A DNA stretch of 32,932 nucleotides, taken from Rhizobium sp. Q54 (GTDB lineage: Bacteria > Pseudomonadota > Alphaproteobacteria > SMXQ01). The notes beneath the pieces were generated by a model. The model had not been told where the DNA came from and searched no databases. It worked only from the letters and a program-made list of their open reading frames with translations. Below, piece after piece: positions 16,728 through 24,048 of the stretch. Every line of letters starts with the position of its first letter. Position 1 is the stretch's first letter. Position numbers and translations under genes: made by a program. The DNA is taken from NCBI GenBank assembly GCA_945861615.1, contig CAMAVH010000021.1:1-32932 (forward strand), in the 5' to 3' direction.

Positions 16728-17735
16728 TTACAGCAATTTCGGCTGCGAGCGCTTCGGGTGGGGATAGTCCGTTCCCACCTTCTTGGCCACGGCTCGCTGG
16801 TAGACTTCGACGGCGGACGCCATGTCCGCCAGGCCCATACCCATGAACTTATATATAGTGAGGTCCGCGCCGGCCGGGCGGGGTTTTTGCTCTTTCACAA
16901 GATCACAAATCGGTTTGACCTTGTCCCAACTGCCGCCAGCCGCCACATAATCGATCAGTTCCTTGGCGCCCTTCTGGACCTGCGCAAGATTGTCGCAAAT
17001 GATCTTGTCGCAGCGCTTCAGCACGCTGGTGTCGATCTCCTTGTTGGTCGGTATGATTGCGCCGCCGGCGTTGATATGCGCGCCCTTCGCCAGCATGTCG
17101 GCGAAAATATAGGGTTCCTTGGCGCGCGTGAAGGTCGTGATGATCGGCGAATTCTTGACCGCCTCTTCCGGCGAGGGGCAATCGACGACCTCGATCTTCG
17201 GATAGGCCTTCTTGATCTCGGCGACGAAAGCGGCGCGGTTGGCCGGGGTGCGGCTCCACACGCGCACGCGCTTGATCGGACGCACGGACATGACGGCCGA
17301 GACCTGCGGCAGGGCCTGATGGCCCGAGCCGATCATGGTCATCTCGTCGGCCTTCTCGTCCGCCAGCCATTTCGTGGCGACCGACGACAAAGCGGCGGTC
17401 CGCATCTGGCCGAGCGCGAAGGCCTCGATGATGGAACGGATCTGGCCGTCTTCCGAGCCGTGCAGGATGATCAGCGGCGCGGCGCCGAGATTGGCGTTCG
17501 ACCAGACCTTGGCGCCGACCAGGCCGGCGCCGGTGAACTGGGCGCCCGTCACGTTCAGGCTGCCGCTCTTCCACACGGTCTGCGTCTTGGTCATGTTGAT
17601 GGCTTCGCCATTGGCTTCCATCATCAGGCCCTTTTCCAGGGCGGTGATGCTGTCCTTCAGGTCGATCAGCGAGCAGACGTCCGCTTCGCTGATCCACAAG
17701 AAGGTGTCGGGAATGACGATATCGTGCGTGGACAT
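16728..17735 (-). CDS. Ornithine cyclodeaminase/mu-crystallin family dehydrogenase
   Basis: A 335-residue NAD(P)-dependent enzyme. The conserved Lys76 (GAKVWSN), R112-T-A-A (112-115) and the dinucleotide-binding G136-S-G-H-Q-A (136-141) define the OCD/mu-crystallin family. Members include ornithine cyclodeaminase, alanine dehydrogenase, ketimine/pyrroline-2-carboxylate reductases and related imine or amino-acid oxidoreductases. It sits in a catabolic operon between a CMD-like gene (24 bp before) and the bicupin (26 bp after). An AGGAGA Shine-Dalgarno supports the ATG. The context suggests that it oxidises or reduces an amino, imino or keto acid intermediate; whether the pathway substrate contains nitrogen is unknown. 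True ornithine cyclodeaminase activity is unlikely, as no arginine genes are nearby. Confidence 0.88.
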   Translation of the reverse strand: MSTHDIVIPDTFLWISEADVCSLIDLKDSITALEKGLMMEANGEAINMTKTQTVWKSGSLNVTGAQFTGAGLVGAKVWSNANLGAAPLIILHGSEDGQIRSIIEAFALGQMRTAALSSVATKWLADEKADEMTMIGSGHQALPQVSAVMSVRPIKRVRVWSRTPANRAAFVAEIKKAYPKIEVVDCPSPEEAVKNSPIITTFTRAKEPYIFADMLAKGAHINAGGAIIPTNKEIDTSVLKRCDKIICDNLAQVQKGAKELIDYVAAGGSWDKVKPICDLVKEQKPRPAGADLTIYKFMGMGLADMASAVEVYQRAVAKKVGTDYPHPKRSQPKLL

Positions 17736-17759
17736 GATGTCTCCTGAGATTTCTTCTGA

Positions 17760-18329
17760 TTATTTCGCGAAAATCGATTTGACCGGCGCAGCCAGCTGCA
17801 GCGTGTTGCTGATCACCGCGTGCGAGATCGTGCGGGTCACCAGCCAGACGACGGCGATCGCCTGCTCGGGGCCGACGGCCTGGACCAGCGCCTCGAATTC
17901 CGTCTCGACGTTCTGGCCGCTGCGCAGCGCCGCGGCGATGGCGTAGTCCTGCACCGCCTTTTCCTTGGCGTCGAACAAGTGCGTCGCGCCCTGGCCTTCG
18001 AGGGCCTCGCGGATCCACTCGTCGGAGAAGCCGAGCTTCCGGCTCAGCTGCTCGTTCTGATACTGCTCGTAGAGATTGCCGAGGCGGCTGGAAATCGACA
18101 GCGAGATGATCTCGGTGAAATTGTCCGGCAGCGCCTTCTTCAGGCTTTCGGTGATGGTAAAGAAGCCGAGCATGGTTTCCGGCTGCGCCGACATGACGCG
18201 GAAGAACTCGCCGAGATAGCCGAGCCGTTCGACGCGTGGGCGGAACAGCTCCTTCAGGGTCGGCTCGATGTCCTCGAACGCGATGCGCGGGACGAGATGC
18301 TCCGTTCCCTTGCCCTTGGTCTCGCTCAT
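17760..18329 (-). CDS. Carboxymuconolactone decarboxylase-like protein, paralogue 1
   Basis: A 189-residue helical protein resembling the carboxymuconolactone decarboxylase/AhpD superfamily (segment Y87-E-Q-Y-Q-N-E followed by LSRKLGFSDEWI). The ATG at 18329 overlaps the TGA of its paralogue as ATGA, so the two are translationally coupled. An open frame runs further upstream, but that stretch belongs to the preceding gene in another frame. Both paralogues share the framework PRI-FED-EP-LKE-RP-VERLGY and end in PVKSIF. At the position of His95 in the partner this one has Asn92, and there is no AhpD-type CxxC. It could be a decarboxylase/isomerase or, with its partner, a heteromer. The reaction is unknown. 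Confidence 0.75.
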   Translation of the reverse strand: MSETKGKGTEHLVPRIAFEDIEPTLKELFRPRVERLGYLGEFFRVMSAQPETMLGFFTITESLKKALPDNFTEIISLSISSRLGNLYEQYQNEQLSRKLGFSDEWIREALEGQGATHLFDAKEKAVQDYAIAAALRSGQNVETEFEALVQAVGPEQAIAVVWLVTRTISHAVISNTLQLAAPVKSIFAK

Positions 18330-18919
18330 GCCGCCTGGCCCTTCTCGAAGATCGATTTCACCGGCGGCTCGAGCTCGAGCACGTTGCGGAAAATCGCATG
18401 CTGCACGCAGCGGCCGATCGACAGCAGGATGCCGGTCGCTGTCTTGGGGCCGACGGCTTCGACGACATCGTCGAACAGCTTGCCGCAATCCTGGCCGCGG
18501 CGATAAATCGCGGCGATAGCGAATTTCTGGATCTTGCGCTCGTCCGGCGACAGCGCCTCGGCCTCGTCGGCCTTGAGCGCGTTCACAGCGGCGATCCAGT
18601 CTCGGCCGTAGCCGAGCTTGTCGGCGAGGTTCTCGTGCTGATTGCGCTCGTAGGTGTTGTCCATCACGCCGGCGACCGTGAGCGCGATGAGCTCGACGAC
18701 CTTCATCGGCATCTCGTCCTTCAGGTCTTCGGTGATGTTGCAGAACGACAGCATGGATTTGGGCACGTTGGCGCCGATCTGCCAGATCTCGCCGCAATAG
18801 CCGAGGCGCTCGACTTTCGGCCGCAGCGACTCTTTTAAGCCCGGCTCGAAGTCTTCGAACGGAATGCGCGGAATCTTCGCGCCGCCCTTCTTCGTCTGAT
18901 TGGTCGCCTTGTCGCTCAT
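18326..18919 (-). CDS. Carboxymuconolactone decarboxylase-like protein, paralogue 2
   Basis: A 197-residue relative of the gene that follows it, with the same N-terminal signature and the same PVKSIF ending. It retains E91 and H95 in TYERNQHENL, the position where CMD/AhpD superfamily proteins often carry active-site Glu and His. It also has several cysteines (C42, C60, C145, C171) but no CxxC. The ATG at 18919 is preferred over a longer open frame because the similarity to the paralogue begins here and the ferredoxin gene ends 29 bp upstream. Together with its partner it probably forms a mixed complex acting on the ring-cleavage product (inference). Confidence 0.75.
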   Translation of the reverse strand: MSDKATNQTKKGGAKIPRIPFEDFEPGLKESLRPKVERLGYCGEIWQIGANVPKSMLSFCNITEDLKDEMPMKVVELIALTVAGVMDNTYERNQHENLADKLGYGRDWIAAVNALKADEAEALSPDERKIQKFAIAAIYRRGQDCGKLFDDVVEAVGPKTATGILLSIGRCVQHAIFRNVLELEPPVKSIFEKGQAA

Positions 18920-18948
18920 CGCCGCCTCCCTGCGGGTTGAGGGACGCC

Positions 18949-19260
18949 TTACGGCGTCTCGATCACGATGTCGTCGCCGTCGATGCGCAGCGGATAGGTC
19001 TTGAGATCGACGAACACCGGCGCGCCCTGCGCCTTGCCGGTGGCCAGCTCGAAGCGCCCCGCGTGCAGCGGGCATTCGACGCAGCCGTCCTCGACATAGC
19101 CGTCGATCAGCGACACCCAGGCGTGGGTGCAGATCGCATCGGTCGCGTAAAATTTGCCTTCGTTATTCCACACGGCGATTTCGAGATCGCCGATCTTGAA
19201 CTGCTTGCCGGACTCCGCCTCGATCTCGCCGACCTTCGCCACGCGGTGCTCTTGGGCCAT
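18949..19260 (-). CDS. Rieske-type [2Fe-2S] ferredoxin
   Basis: A 103-residue soluble Rieske ferredoxin. The cluster ligands are C44-x-H46 and C63-x2-H66 (CTHAWVSL, CPLHAGRF). Such ferredoxins carry electrons from an FAD reductase to the Rieske centre of a ring-hydroxylating oxygenase. The start at 19260 is chosen because AGGAGAG stands about 9 nt before it; a longer frame adds 16 arginine-rich residues with no family match. It opens the minus-strand operon that ends with the DapA-type aldolase. The matching oxygenase (11309) and reductase (21614) lie in separate units, so the three-component enzyme is encoded in three places. Confidence 0.93.
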   Translation of the reverse strand: MAQEHRVAKVGEIEAESGKQFKIGDLEIAVWNNEGKFYATDAICTHAWVSLIDGYVEDGCVECPLHAGRFELATGKAQGAPVFVDLKTYPLRIDGDDIVIETP

Positions 19261-19570
19261 AAAACCTTCTCTCCTGCGGCGCCCGCGCAGGGCTGCCGTC
19301 ATCGTCATGCGGCTCCGCTGAGCCGCGTCCGCGACGCCAAAACGCCGCGTCAGGACAGGGCGCGGAGTTCCAGTGTCTCTACTTTGATTGATATCTAATG
19401 ATTAGATACCTTTGCATTTAGACCCACAACCGTCAAGGGCGGGAACGGCCCGGCGAGCAGCGGGGGCTATCGGCAAGGGGCGCATCCTAAACGGTCGCCC
19501 ACAGCCGGGCAACGGCGATTCCCCGCAATAAGCTCAACAAAACGGGGCGAAAAGGGCCTTGCCCCCGCCC
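19261..19570. other. Leader and promoter region of the ferredoxin operon
   Basis: This 310-bp gap lies between the ThDP-enzyme terminator and the ferredoxin start. The operator at 19388-19408 is its most marked element. On the minus strand TTGTGG (19429-19424) could be a -35, with a -10 (TATCTAAT region) falling inside the operator. That leaves a leader of about 130 nt before the ferredoxin. No gene was recognised on either strand. Confidence 0.4.
19388..19408. promoter_or_regulatory. Perfect palindromic operator of the ferredoxin-to-aldolase operon
   Basis: TATCTAAT (19392-19399) and ATTAGATA (19401-19408) form a perfect inverted repeat around one G. The left part belongs to TTGATATCTAA (19388-19398), identical to the element at the oxygenase promoter. 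An AT-rich 17-bp palindrome in GC-rich intergenic DNA, overlapping the likely -10, is typical for MarR-family and other dimeric repressors. Confidence 0.6.
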
Positions 19571-19606
19571 AAAGAAAAAGGCCGGGCCCGCATGGCGGAC
19601 CCGGCC
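19571..19606 (-). terminator. Rho-independent terminator of the ThDP-enzyme gene
   Basis: A 12-bp stem, 19580-19591 with 19595-19606, with one G-U wobble in the minus-strand RNA and a 3-nt loop. It is followed on the minus strand by TTTTTCTTT (19579-19571). It lies 20 bp after the stop codon and separates this gene from the ferredoxin operon promoter. Confidence 0.88.
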
Positions 19607-19626
19607 CCGACGCCAAAATCGGGCGA

Positions 19627-21456
19627 TCAGCCCTTCTTGCGGCTCGCCGTGGTCATGTTGATTTCGGCATAGCCCGGATCGATACGAACATCGATGACAT
19701 AGGGCTTGCCGGCCTGGACCGCCTTCACGCCGCGCGCGAGCGCCGCCGGCAGATCCTTCAGCTCCCAGATCGGGCCTTCCGAATCGATGCCTTGGGCGCG
19801 GGCAATCCCGGCCAGATCGACCGCCGGGTCGTCCAGGCGCTGGCCGATCCATTTGTTCTCGACCGGACGCCCGCGCACGATGGCCATGCGCTCCTGGTGG
19901 GTCTCGTCGTTGTAGTAGGAACGGTTGTTGGCGACGACCATCAGCAGCGGAATCTTGAAGCGCGCCGCGGTCCACAGGGCGTTGCTGCCCATCATGAAGT
20001 CGCCATCGCCGACGATGGCGACCGGGATGCGGCCGGAACCCATCAAGGCGAGTGCGATGCCAATGGCGATGCCGGGGCCGGAGCCGACACCGCCGCCGCC
20101 GTCATGGCCGTAATAGTCCATCGGGCCGGTGAACTTGCTGGCGAAGCCCGGCCAGCCGAGCGACACGCGGGCGTAGGACACCGGCTTGCCGGCGAGCGCC
20201 TCGGTGACGCAGCCGGCCATCTCGCGCAGGCTCATGCCGTCCTTGGCGCCCTTCTTGGGCGGCGCGGGCGGCTTGGGCAGCTTGACCTTCATCTTCGGCG
20301 TCTTGTGGCGGGCGCCCTTGGTCTTCTTGTCGATGGCCGCGAGCAGCGGGCCGGTGACGGCGTCGGGCGGCGACAGCATGAACAGGTCGGCGGCCGGCAG
20401 GGCCTGGTAGTCCATGCTCCAGCCGCGGTGAATATACATGTCCACCGAGCAGTTGATGACCTTCGCCTTGACGTTGGGCGAGCCCGTGCATTGCGTGAGG
20501 AAGCCGGCGAGATCGAGCCAATCGTAGGCCAGGATGACGTCGGCGGCCTCGATCACGGCCTTGGTCGCGTCGGCCGGACGGAAGCGGCCCTCGACGACAT
20601 GCAGCGGATGCTCAGTCGGGAAGGCCGAGGAGTTGTGCATGTCAGTGAGCACGACAGCGCCGATGGCTTCCGCCAGCTCGACGCGCTTGTCCCAATCTTC
20701 CTGGCTGCGCGAGACGCGGCCGCAGAGGAACACCGGTTTCTTTGCCTTGACCAGCAGATCGGCGGCGATGGCGACGCTGTCGGCCGGCGGGGCCGGCGGC
20801 GGGGCCGGCTCGTAACGCGACATGTCGGGGAATTCGACCTCGCCCGTCAGCTTGCCTTCCTGCAGGCCGGCATCGAGGTTGATGTAGGTCGGGCCGTTCG
20901 GCGCGGTCATGGTGATCTGGCGCGCGCGCGCGATGGCTTCGATGGTGGCCGGCACGGAGGCCGGCTGGTCGTCCCACTTGGTGAAATCGCGGATCAGCGC
21001 GCCCTGATCGCGCGCGGTGTGAATCCAGTCGATCCACGGACGGCGCTGGTCGGCATCGACCGGGCCGGTTGCGCCGAAGATGATCATCGGCACACGGTCG
21101 CACCAGGCGTTGAAGATCGCCATGCTGGCATGCATCAGGCCGACATTGCTGTGGACGCTGACGAACATCGGCTTCTCGGTGACCTTGGCATAGCCGTGGG
21201 CGATGGCGACCGAGTGTTCCTCATGCATGCAGATGACCATCTGCGGATTGGTGTTGCCGAGGTAATTGACGATCGAGTCGTGGAAGCCGCGATAGCTCGC
21301 GCCCGGCACCAGGCTCATGTACTTGAGATCGAGACGCTGCGCGAATTCGGCGATGGCGTCGGAATTCCAGCCCATCCGGCGATTGCCGCCGAGATTCGCC
21401 GGACGGTCGGCGTGCGCCAGCTTGCCGGCGGCAGATTTCTTGTTGCGGGTCGCCAT
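19627..21456 (-). CDS. Thiamine diphosphate-dependent enzyme (acetolactate synthase/2-oxoacid decarboxylase superfamily)
   Basis: A 609-residue enzyme with the three-domain ThDP fold. The N-terminal PYR domain carries the cofactor-activating glutamate in MHEEHSVAIAHGYA (E79 or E80). The C-terminal PP domain has the Mg-ThDP motif G483-D-G to N510-N511. A proline/lysine-rich stretch (about 381-405) links the middle and PP domains. The family includes acetolactate synthase, benzoylformate and other 2-oxoacid decarboxylases, and glyoxylate carboligase; the sequence does not decide between them. There is no small regulatory subunit gene nearby, which argues against acetolactate synthase in branched-chain synthesis. 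A GGAGG sequence ten bases upstream supports the start. Its place inside the aromatic locus suggests decarboxylation or cleavage of a 2-oxo acid intermediate (inference). Confidence 0.87.
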   Translation of the reverse strand: MATRNKKSAAGKLAHADRPANLGGNRRMGWNSDAIAEFAQRLDLKYMSLVPGASYRGFHDSIVNYLGNTNPQMVICMHEEHSVAIAHGYAKVTEKPMFVSVHSNVGLMHASMAIFNAWCDRVPMIIFGATGPVDADQRRPWIDWIHTARDQGALIRDFTKWDDQPASVPATIEAIARARQITMTAPNGPTYINLDAGLQEGKLTGEVEFPDMSRYEPAPPPAPPADSVAIAADLLVKAKKPVFLCGRVSRSQEDWDKRVELAEAIGAVVLTDMHNSSAFPTEHPLHVVEGRFRPADATKAVIEAADVILAYDWLDLAGFLTQCTGSPNVKAKVINCSVDMYIHRGWSMDYQALPAADLFMLSPPDAVTGPLLAAIDKKTKGARHKTPKMKVKLPKPPAPPKKGAKDGMSLREMAGCVTEALAGKPVSYARVSLGWPGFASKFTGPMDYYGHDGGGGVGSGPGIAIGIALALMGSGRIPVAIVGDGDFMMGSNALWTAARFKIPLLMVVANNRSYYNDETHQERMAIVRGRPVENKWIGQRLDDPAVDLAGIARAQGIDSEGPIWELKDLPAALARGVKAVQAGKPYVIDVRIDPGYAEINMTTASRKKG

Positions 21457-21481
21457 AGGTCTAGTCCCTCCGACTGTGAGT

Positions 21482-21528
21482 CCCTGATACGAAAGAGCCG
21501 GTTATACCGGTCGGTTATGCCCCTGATA
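21482..21528. promoter_or_regulatory. Repeat-rich control region of the ThDP-enzyme gene
   Basis: Just upstream of the gene there is a short palindrome CCGGT-tat-ACCGG (21498-21510), a repeated CGGTTAT (21499-21505, 21512-21518; 13-bp step) and a repeated CCCTGATA (21482-21489, 21521-21528). These repeats may be regulator half-sites. They do not resemble the TTGATATCTAA element, so this gene may answer to a different regulator. No confident -35/-10 pair was chosen. Confidence 0.3.
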
Positions 21529-21613
21529 ATAGGGTTTAAACGTACGCGATTGTCCACCGCATCGGCACAAGCGGCACCCAGCCTGTCATGATCGACCGCA
21601 CTTGCGGCTAGGT

Positions 21614-22861
21614 TCAGGCCTTCGCGAGATCCATCATCTTGACTGTTTCATTGGCCAGATCGGCCTCCGGCAGCGATTTCCCGGCCTGCACGATCTGCTT
21701 CGCGAAACGCGCTTCGCGGCCCATGTTGAAGAGATTGATCGCGACCACCTTGCCGGCGTGCAAATAGAACAGCAGGAACTTGCCAGAATCGGGATTGCCG
21801 CGCGTCACCACCTTGTCCCAGCCCGCCGGAACGCCGACGATCTGCAGGTTCACGTCATACTGGTCCGACCAGAACCAGGGCGTGTCCACGAAGGGTTTGG
21901 GCGCGTCGCCCTTCAATTCGGCGACCATGTTTGCCGCAACCGCCATGCCGCCATTCTGCGCGTTGGCCCAGGTTTCGAGGCGCGCCTGAATGCCGTGCAC
22001 GTGGACCGGGATATTGGCGACGTCGCCGGCGGCATAGACGTCGGCCGCGCTGGTATGGCCAAACTCGTCGACCGTGATGCCGTTGCTGGCGGCGATGCCC
22101 GCGTCGGTCGCCAGTTCGACGTTCGGAATGATGCCGATGCCGACCACGACGATGTCCGCCGGCAGCACCGTGCCGTCGCCGAGGCGTACGCCGGTGACCT
22201 TGCTGTCCCCCTCGATGCCGTCGATCACCGCCTGGGTGATGACATTCGCGCCGTTCTTGCGATGCAGCGCGACATACCAGTCGCCGACCCATTTGTCGCA
22301 GACGCGGCCGAGCAAAGTCGGCTGCATCTCGAGAATCGTCACCTCGCAGCCGAGCTTCTTGGCGCTCGCCGCCGTCTCCAGGCCGATGAAGCCGCCGCCG
22401 ATCACCACCACCTTGGCGCCGGCCACCAGTTTCGGCTTCAGCGACAGGCTGTCGTCGATGGTGCGGATGTAATGCACACCGTCGAGCTCGGCGCCTTTGG
22501 TCGGCAGATGGCGCACACGCCCGCCGGTGACGATCAGCAGTTTCTTGTAAATCAGCTCGCCGCCGTGCTTGCCCGACAACGTCAGCTTATGGCCGGCGAC
22601 GTCGAGCTTATCGGCGCGTGTGCCGGTCCACAGATCGATCTTGAACTCGGCATATTGCTCGAGCGGGCCGAGATAAGTCTTCTCGATCGGGGTCGCGCCG
22701 GTCAGCACGTCCTTGGATAGCGGCGGGCGCTCGTAAGGCGGCTCGGCCTCGTCGCCGATCAGCACGATGCGTCCCTCGAAAGGGGCGTGGCGCGCGGCCT
22801 GCGCCGCGCGGCCGCCCGCCTGTCCCGCACCAACAATGACGATATCCGCTTGTTCAGCCAC
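21614..22861 (-). CDS. FAD-dependent ferredoxin reductase (BphA4/rubredoxin reductase type)
   Basis: A 415-residue flavoprotein. An FAD motif G11-A-G-Q-A-G16 opens the protein, the NAD motif is VVIGGGFIGLE (152-162), and the second FAD contact is SAADVYAAGD (271-280). This is the pattern of NADH reductases that feed Rieske ferredoxins in ring-hydroxylating oxygenases. The frame extends to a TTG at 22888, but the GTG at 22861 is preferred: GGGGA lies seven bases before it and the FAD motif then starts at the usual distance. It would reduce the ferredoxin at 18949. It is alone in its unit, with the ThDP-enzyme promoter region right after its stop codon. Confidence 0.92.
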   Translation of the reverse strand: MAEQADIVIVGAGQAGGRAAQAARHAPFEGRIVLIGDEAEPPYERPPLSKDVLTGATPIEKTYLGPLEQYAEFKIDLWTGTRADKLDVAGHKLTLSGKHGGELIYKKLLIVTGGRVRHLPTKGAELDGVHYIRTIDDSLSLKPKLVAGAKVVVIGGGFIGLETAASAKKLGCEVTILEMQPTLLGRVCDKWVGDWYVALHRKNGANVITQAVIDGIEGDSKVTGVRLGDGTVLPADIVVVGIGIIPNVELATDAGIAASNGITVDEFGHTSAADVYAAGDVANIPVHVHGIQARLETWANAQNGGMAVAANMVAELKGDAPKPFVDTPWFWSDQYDVNLQIVGVPAGWDKVVTRGNPDSGKFLLFYLHAGKVVAINLFNMGREARFAKQIVQAGKSLPEADLANETVKMMDLAKA

Positions 22862-23023
22862 GTTCAGTCCCCATGCACTCAAAGTCAAAATGGTTGCGAG
22901 TGGTTAGCATGCCGGACGCGATCCCGCCATGGCTCTCGCTTCATCCGGCACGCGCCGATTATCCTGGTGCGCGCGGCATATCCCTGACCGGTTTGGGGGT
23001 ATATCGGCCGTAAGGCTTGACCG

Positions 23024-23037
23024 CCGCCATATGGCGG
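23024..23037. promoter_or_regulatory. 14-bp perfect palindrome between divergent genes
   Basis: CCGCCATATGGCGG is its own reverse complement. It lies between the ferredoxin reductase (minus) and the TauE/SafE gene (plus), 59 bp before the latter. It could be an operator for either gene; a chance palindrome is also possible in GC-rich DNA. Confidence 0.3.
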
Positions 23038-23095
23038 GAGTACCCCGTTTCTCCCCCCCTGCGCCGCCCGGCGCATTTTTGACAGCATCGCGCCC

Positions 23096-23863
23096 ATGTC
23101 CCTCACAATCTCCGGCACCGAAATCGGCACCATCGCCATCCTGGTCTGCTTCGGCGCCTTGCTCGCCGGCGGACTGGTCAAGGGCATGATCGGCGTCGGC
23201 CTGCCCATGCTGGCCCTGCCGCTGCTCTCGACCGCCGTGTCGCTGCGCGACACCATCGCCATCCTTTACGTCTCGGTGCTCGTCACCAACATCTGGCAGG
23301 CTTTCCGCGGCGGCTATTTCGTCCAGGCCTTCAAGCGCTTCTGGCCGATGATGCTGGCGGTGATCGTCGGCGCCTGGTTCGGCAGCAAGACGCTGGTCGC
23401 CATCGACCCCGTGTGGCTGACCGGCATCGTCGGCGCCACCGTGGCTTTCTTCTCCTGCGTGAACTTGTTCAATCCCAAGCTCAACGTGCCGGCACGCCAC
23501 GAAACCTGGATGAGCGTGCTGATCGGCCTGACCGGCGGCTTTTTCGGCGGGCTCACCCTGTTCATCGGCCCGGCGATCATCATGTTCCTGGTCGCGCTGC
23601 AGGTAAAAAAGGAAGAGTTCATCGGCACCATCGGGCTGGTCTACCTGCTCGGCGTGGTCCCGACCGGCATCTTCTACGTGATCGACGGCACCTTCCGCGC
23701 CGAACACATCATCCCGGCGCTGCTCGCCGCCATCCCGGTCATTCTCGGCATGTTCGTCGGCCAATATATCCGCCAGCATGTGAACGAAGAGGTCTTCCGC
23801 AAGGTGCTGCTCATCGCCCTGGTGCTGATCGGTCTCAACATGATCCGCACGGCGGTCTTTTAG
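23096..23863 (+). CDS. TauE/SafE-family membrane permease (first copy)
   Basis: A 255-residue membrane protein with about eight hydrophobic helices and the repeated glycine-rich helices of the TauE/SafE family (GGLVKGMIGVGLPMLALPLL near the start, GLTGGFFGG in the middle). Family members export sulfite, sulfoacetate or other small sulfur-containing or organic anions. It is divergent from the ferredoxin reductase and upstream of the MarR-UbiD pair, so it may export a product of the aromatic pathway; sulfite would be expected if the substrate were an aromatic sulfonate. Shine-Dalgarno is weak, and the start was set by the first ATG before helix 1. Distinct in sequence from the second copy at 26176. 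Confidence 0.87.
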   Translation: MSLTISGTEIGTIAILVCFGALLAGGLVKGMIGVGLPMLALPLLSTAVSLRDTIAILYVSVLVTNIWQAFRGGYFVQAFKRFWPMMLAVIVGAWFGSKTLVAIDPVWLTGIVGATVAFFSCVNLFNPKLNVPARHETWMSVLIGLTGGFFGGLTLFIGPAIIMFLVALQVKKEEFIGTIGLVYLLGVVPTGIFYVIDGTFRAEHIIPALLAAIPVILGMFVGQYIRQHVNEEVFRKVLLIALVLIGLNMIRTAVF

Positions 23864-23964
23864 GCCATCTTTCCAAAGCCTTTGGGGCTTATCCACAAGG
23901 CCCTGCCTAAAAATTAGCCCAGCCACTCCCCCATTGCTGCGGCGCAATATTTGCAGAATCAATT

Positions 23965-23978
23965 GTTGCGTTTGCAAC
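23965..23978. promoter_or_regulatory. Candidate MarR autoregulatory operator
   Basis: GTTGC (23965-23969) and GCAAC (23974-23978) form a perfect inverted repeat with a 4-bp spacer, about 70 bp upstream of the marR-type gene and in its likely promoter. It resembles TTGCG-N4-CGCAA-type sites only in part. MarR proteins commonly repress their own genes. Confidence 0.35.
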
Positions 23979-24048
23979 TAAATCGAGGCAGAGTCCGCTC
24001 CTCATCAAGCAGGCCAAGACCTGCCCGCAACCCTTGCAGCATCGTTTC

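Noticed and set aside
17760-18797. A longer frame that would fuse a basic N-terminus to CMD paralogue 1
   Set aside because: The added part is antifamily sequence lying over CMD paralogue 2 in another frame. The ATGA overlap and similarity between paralogues fix the start at 18329.
19792-21591. Plus-strand open frame of 599 codons opposite the ThDP enzyme
   Set aside because: Low-complexity shadow translation. The opposite strand has the complete ThDP motifs and a terminator.
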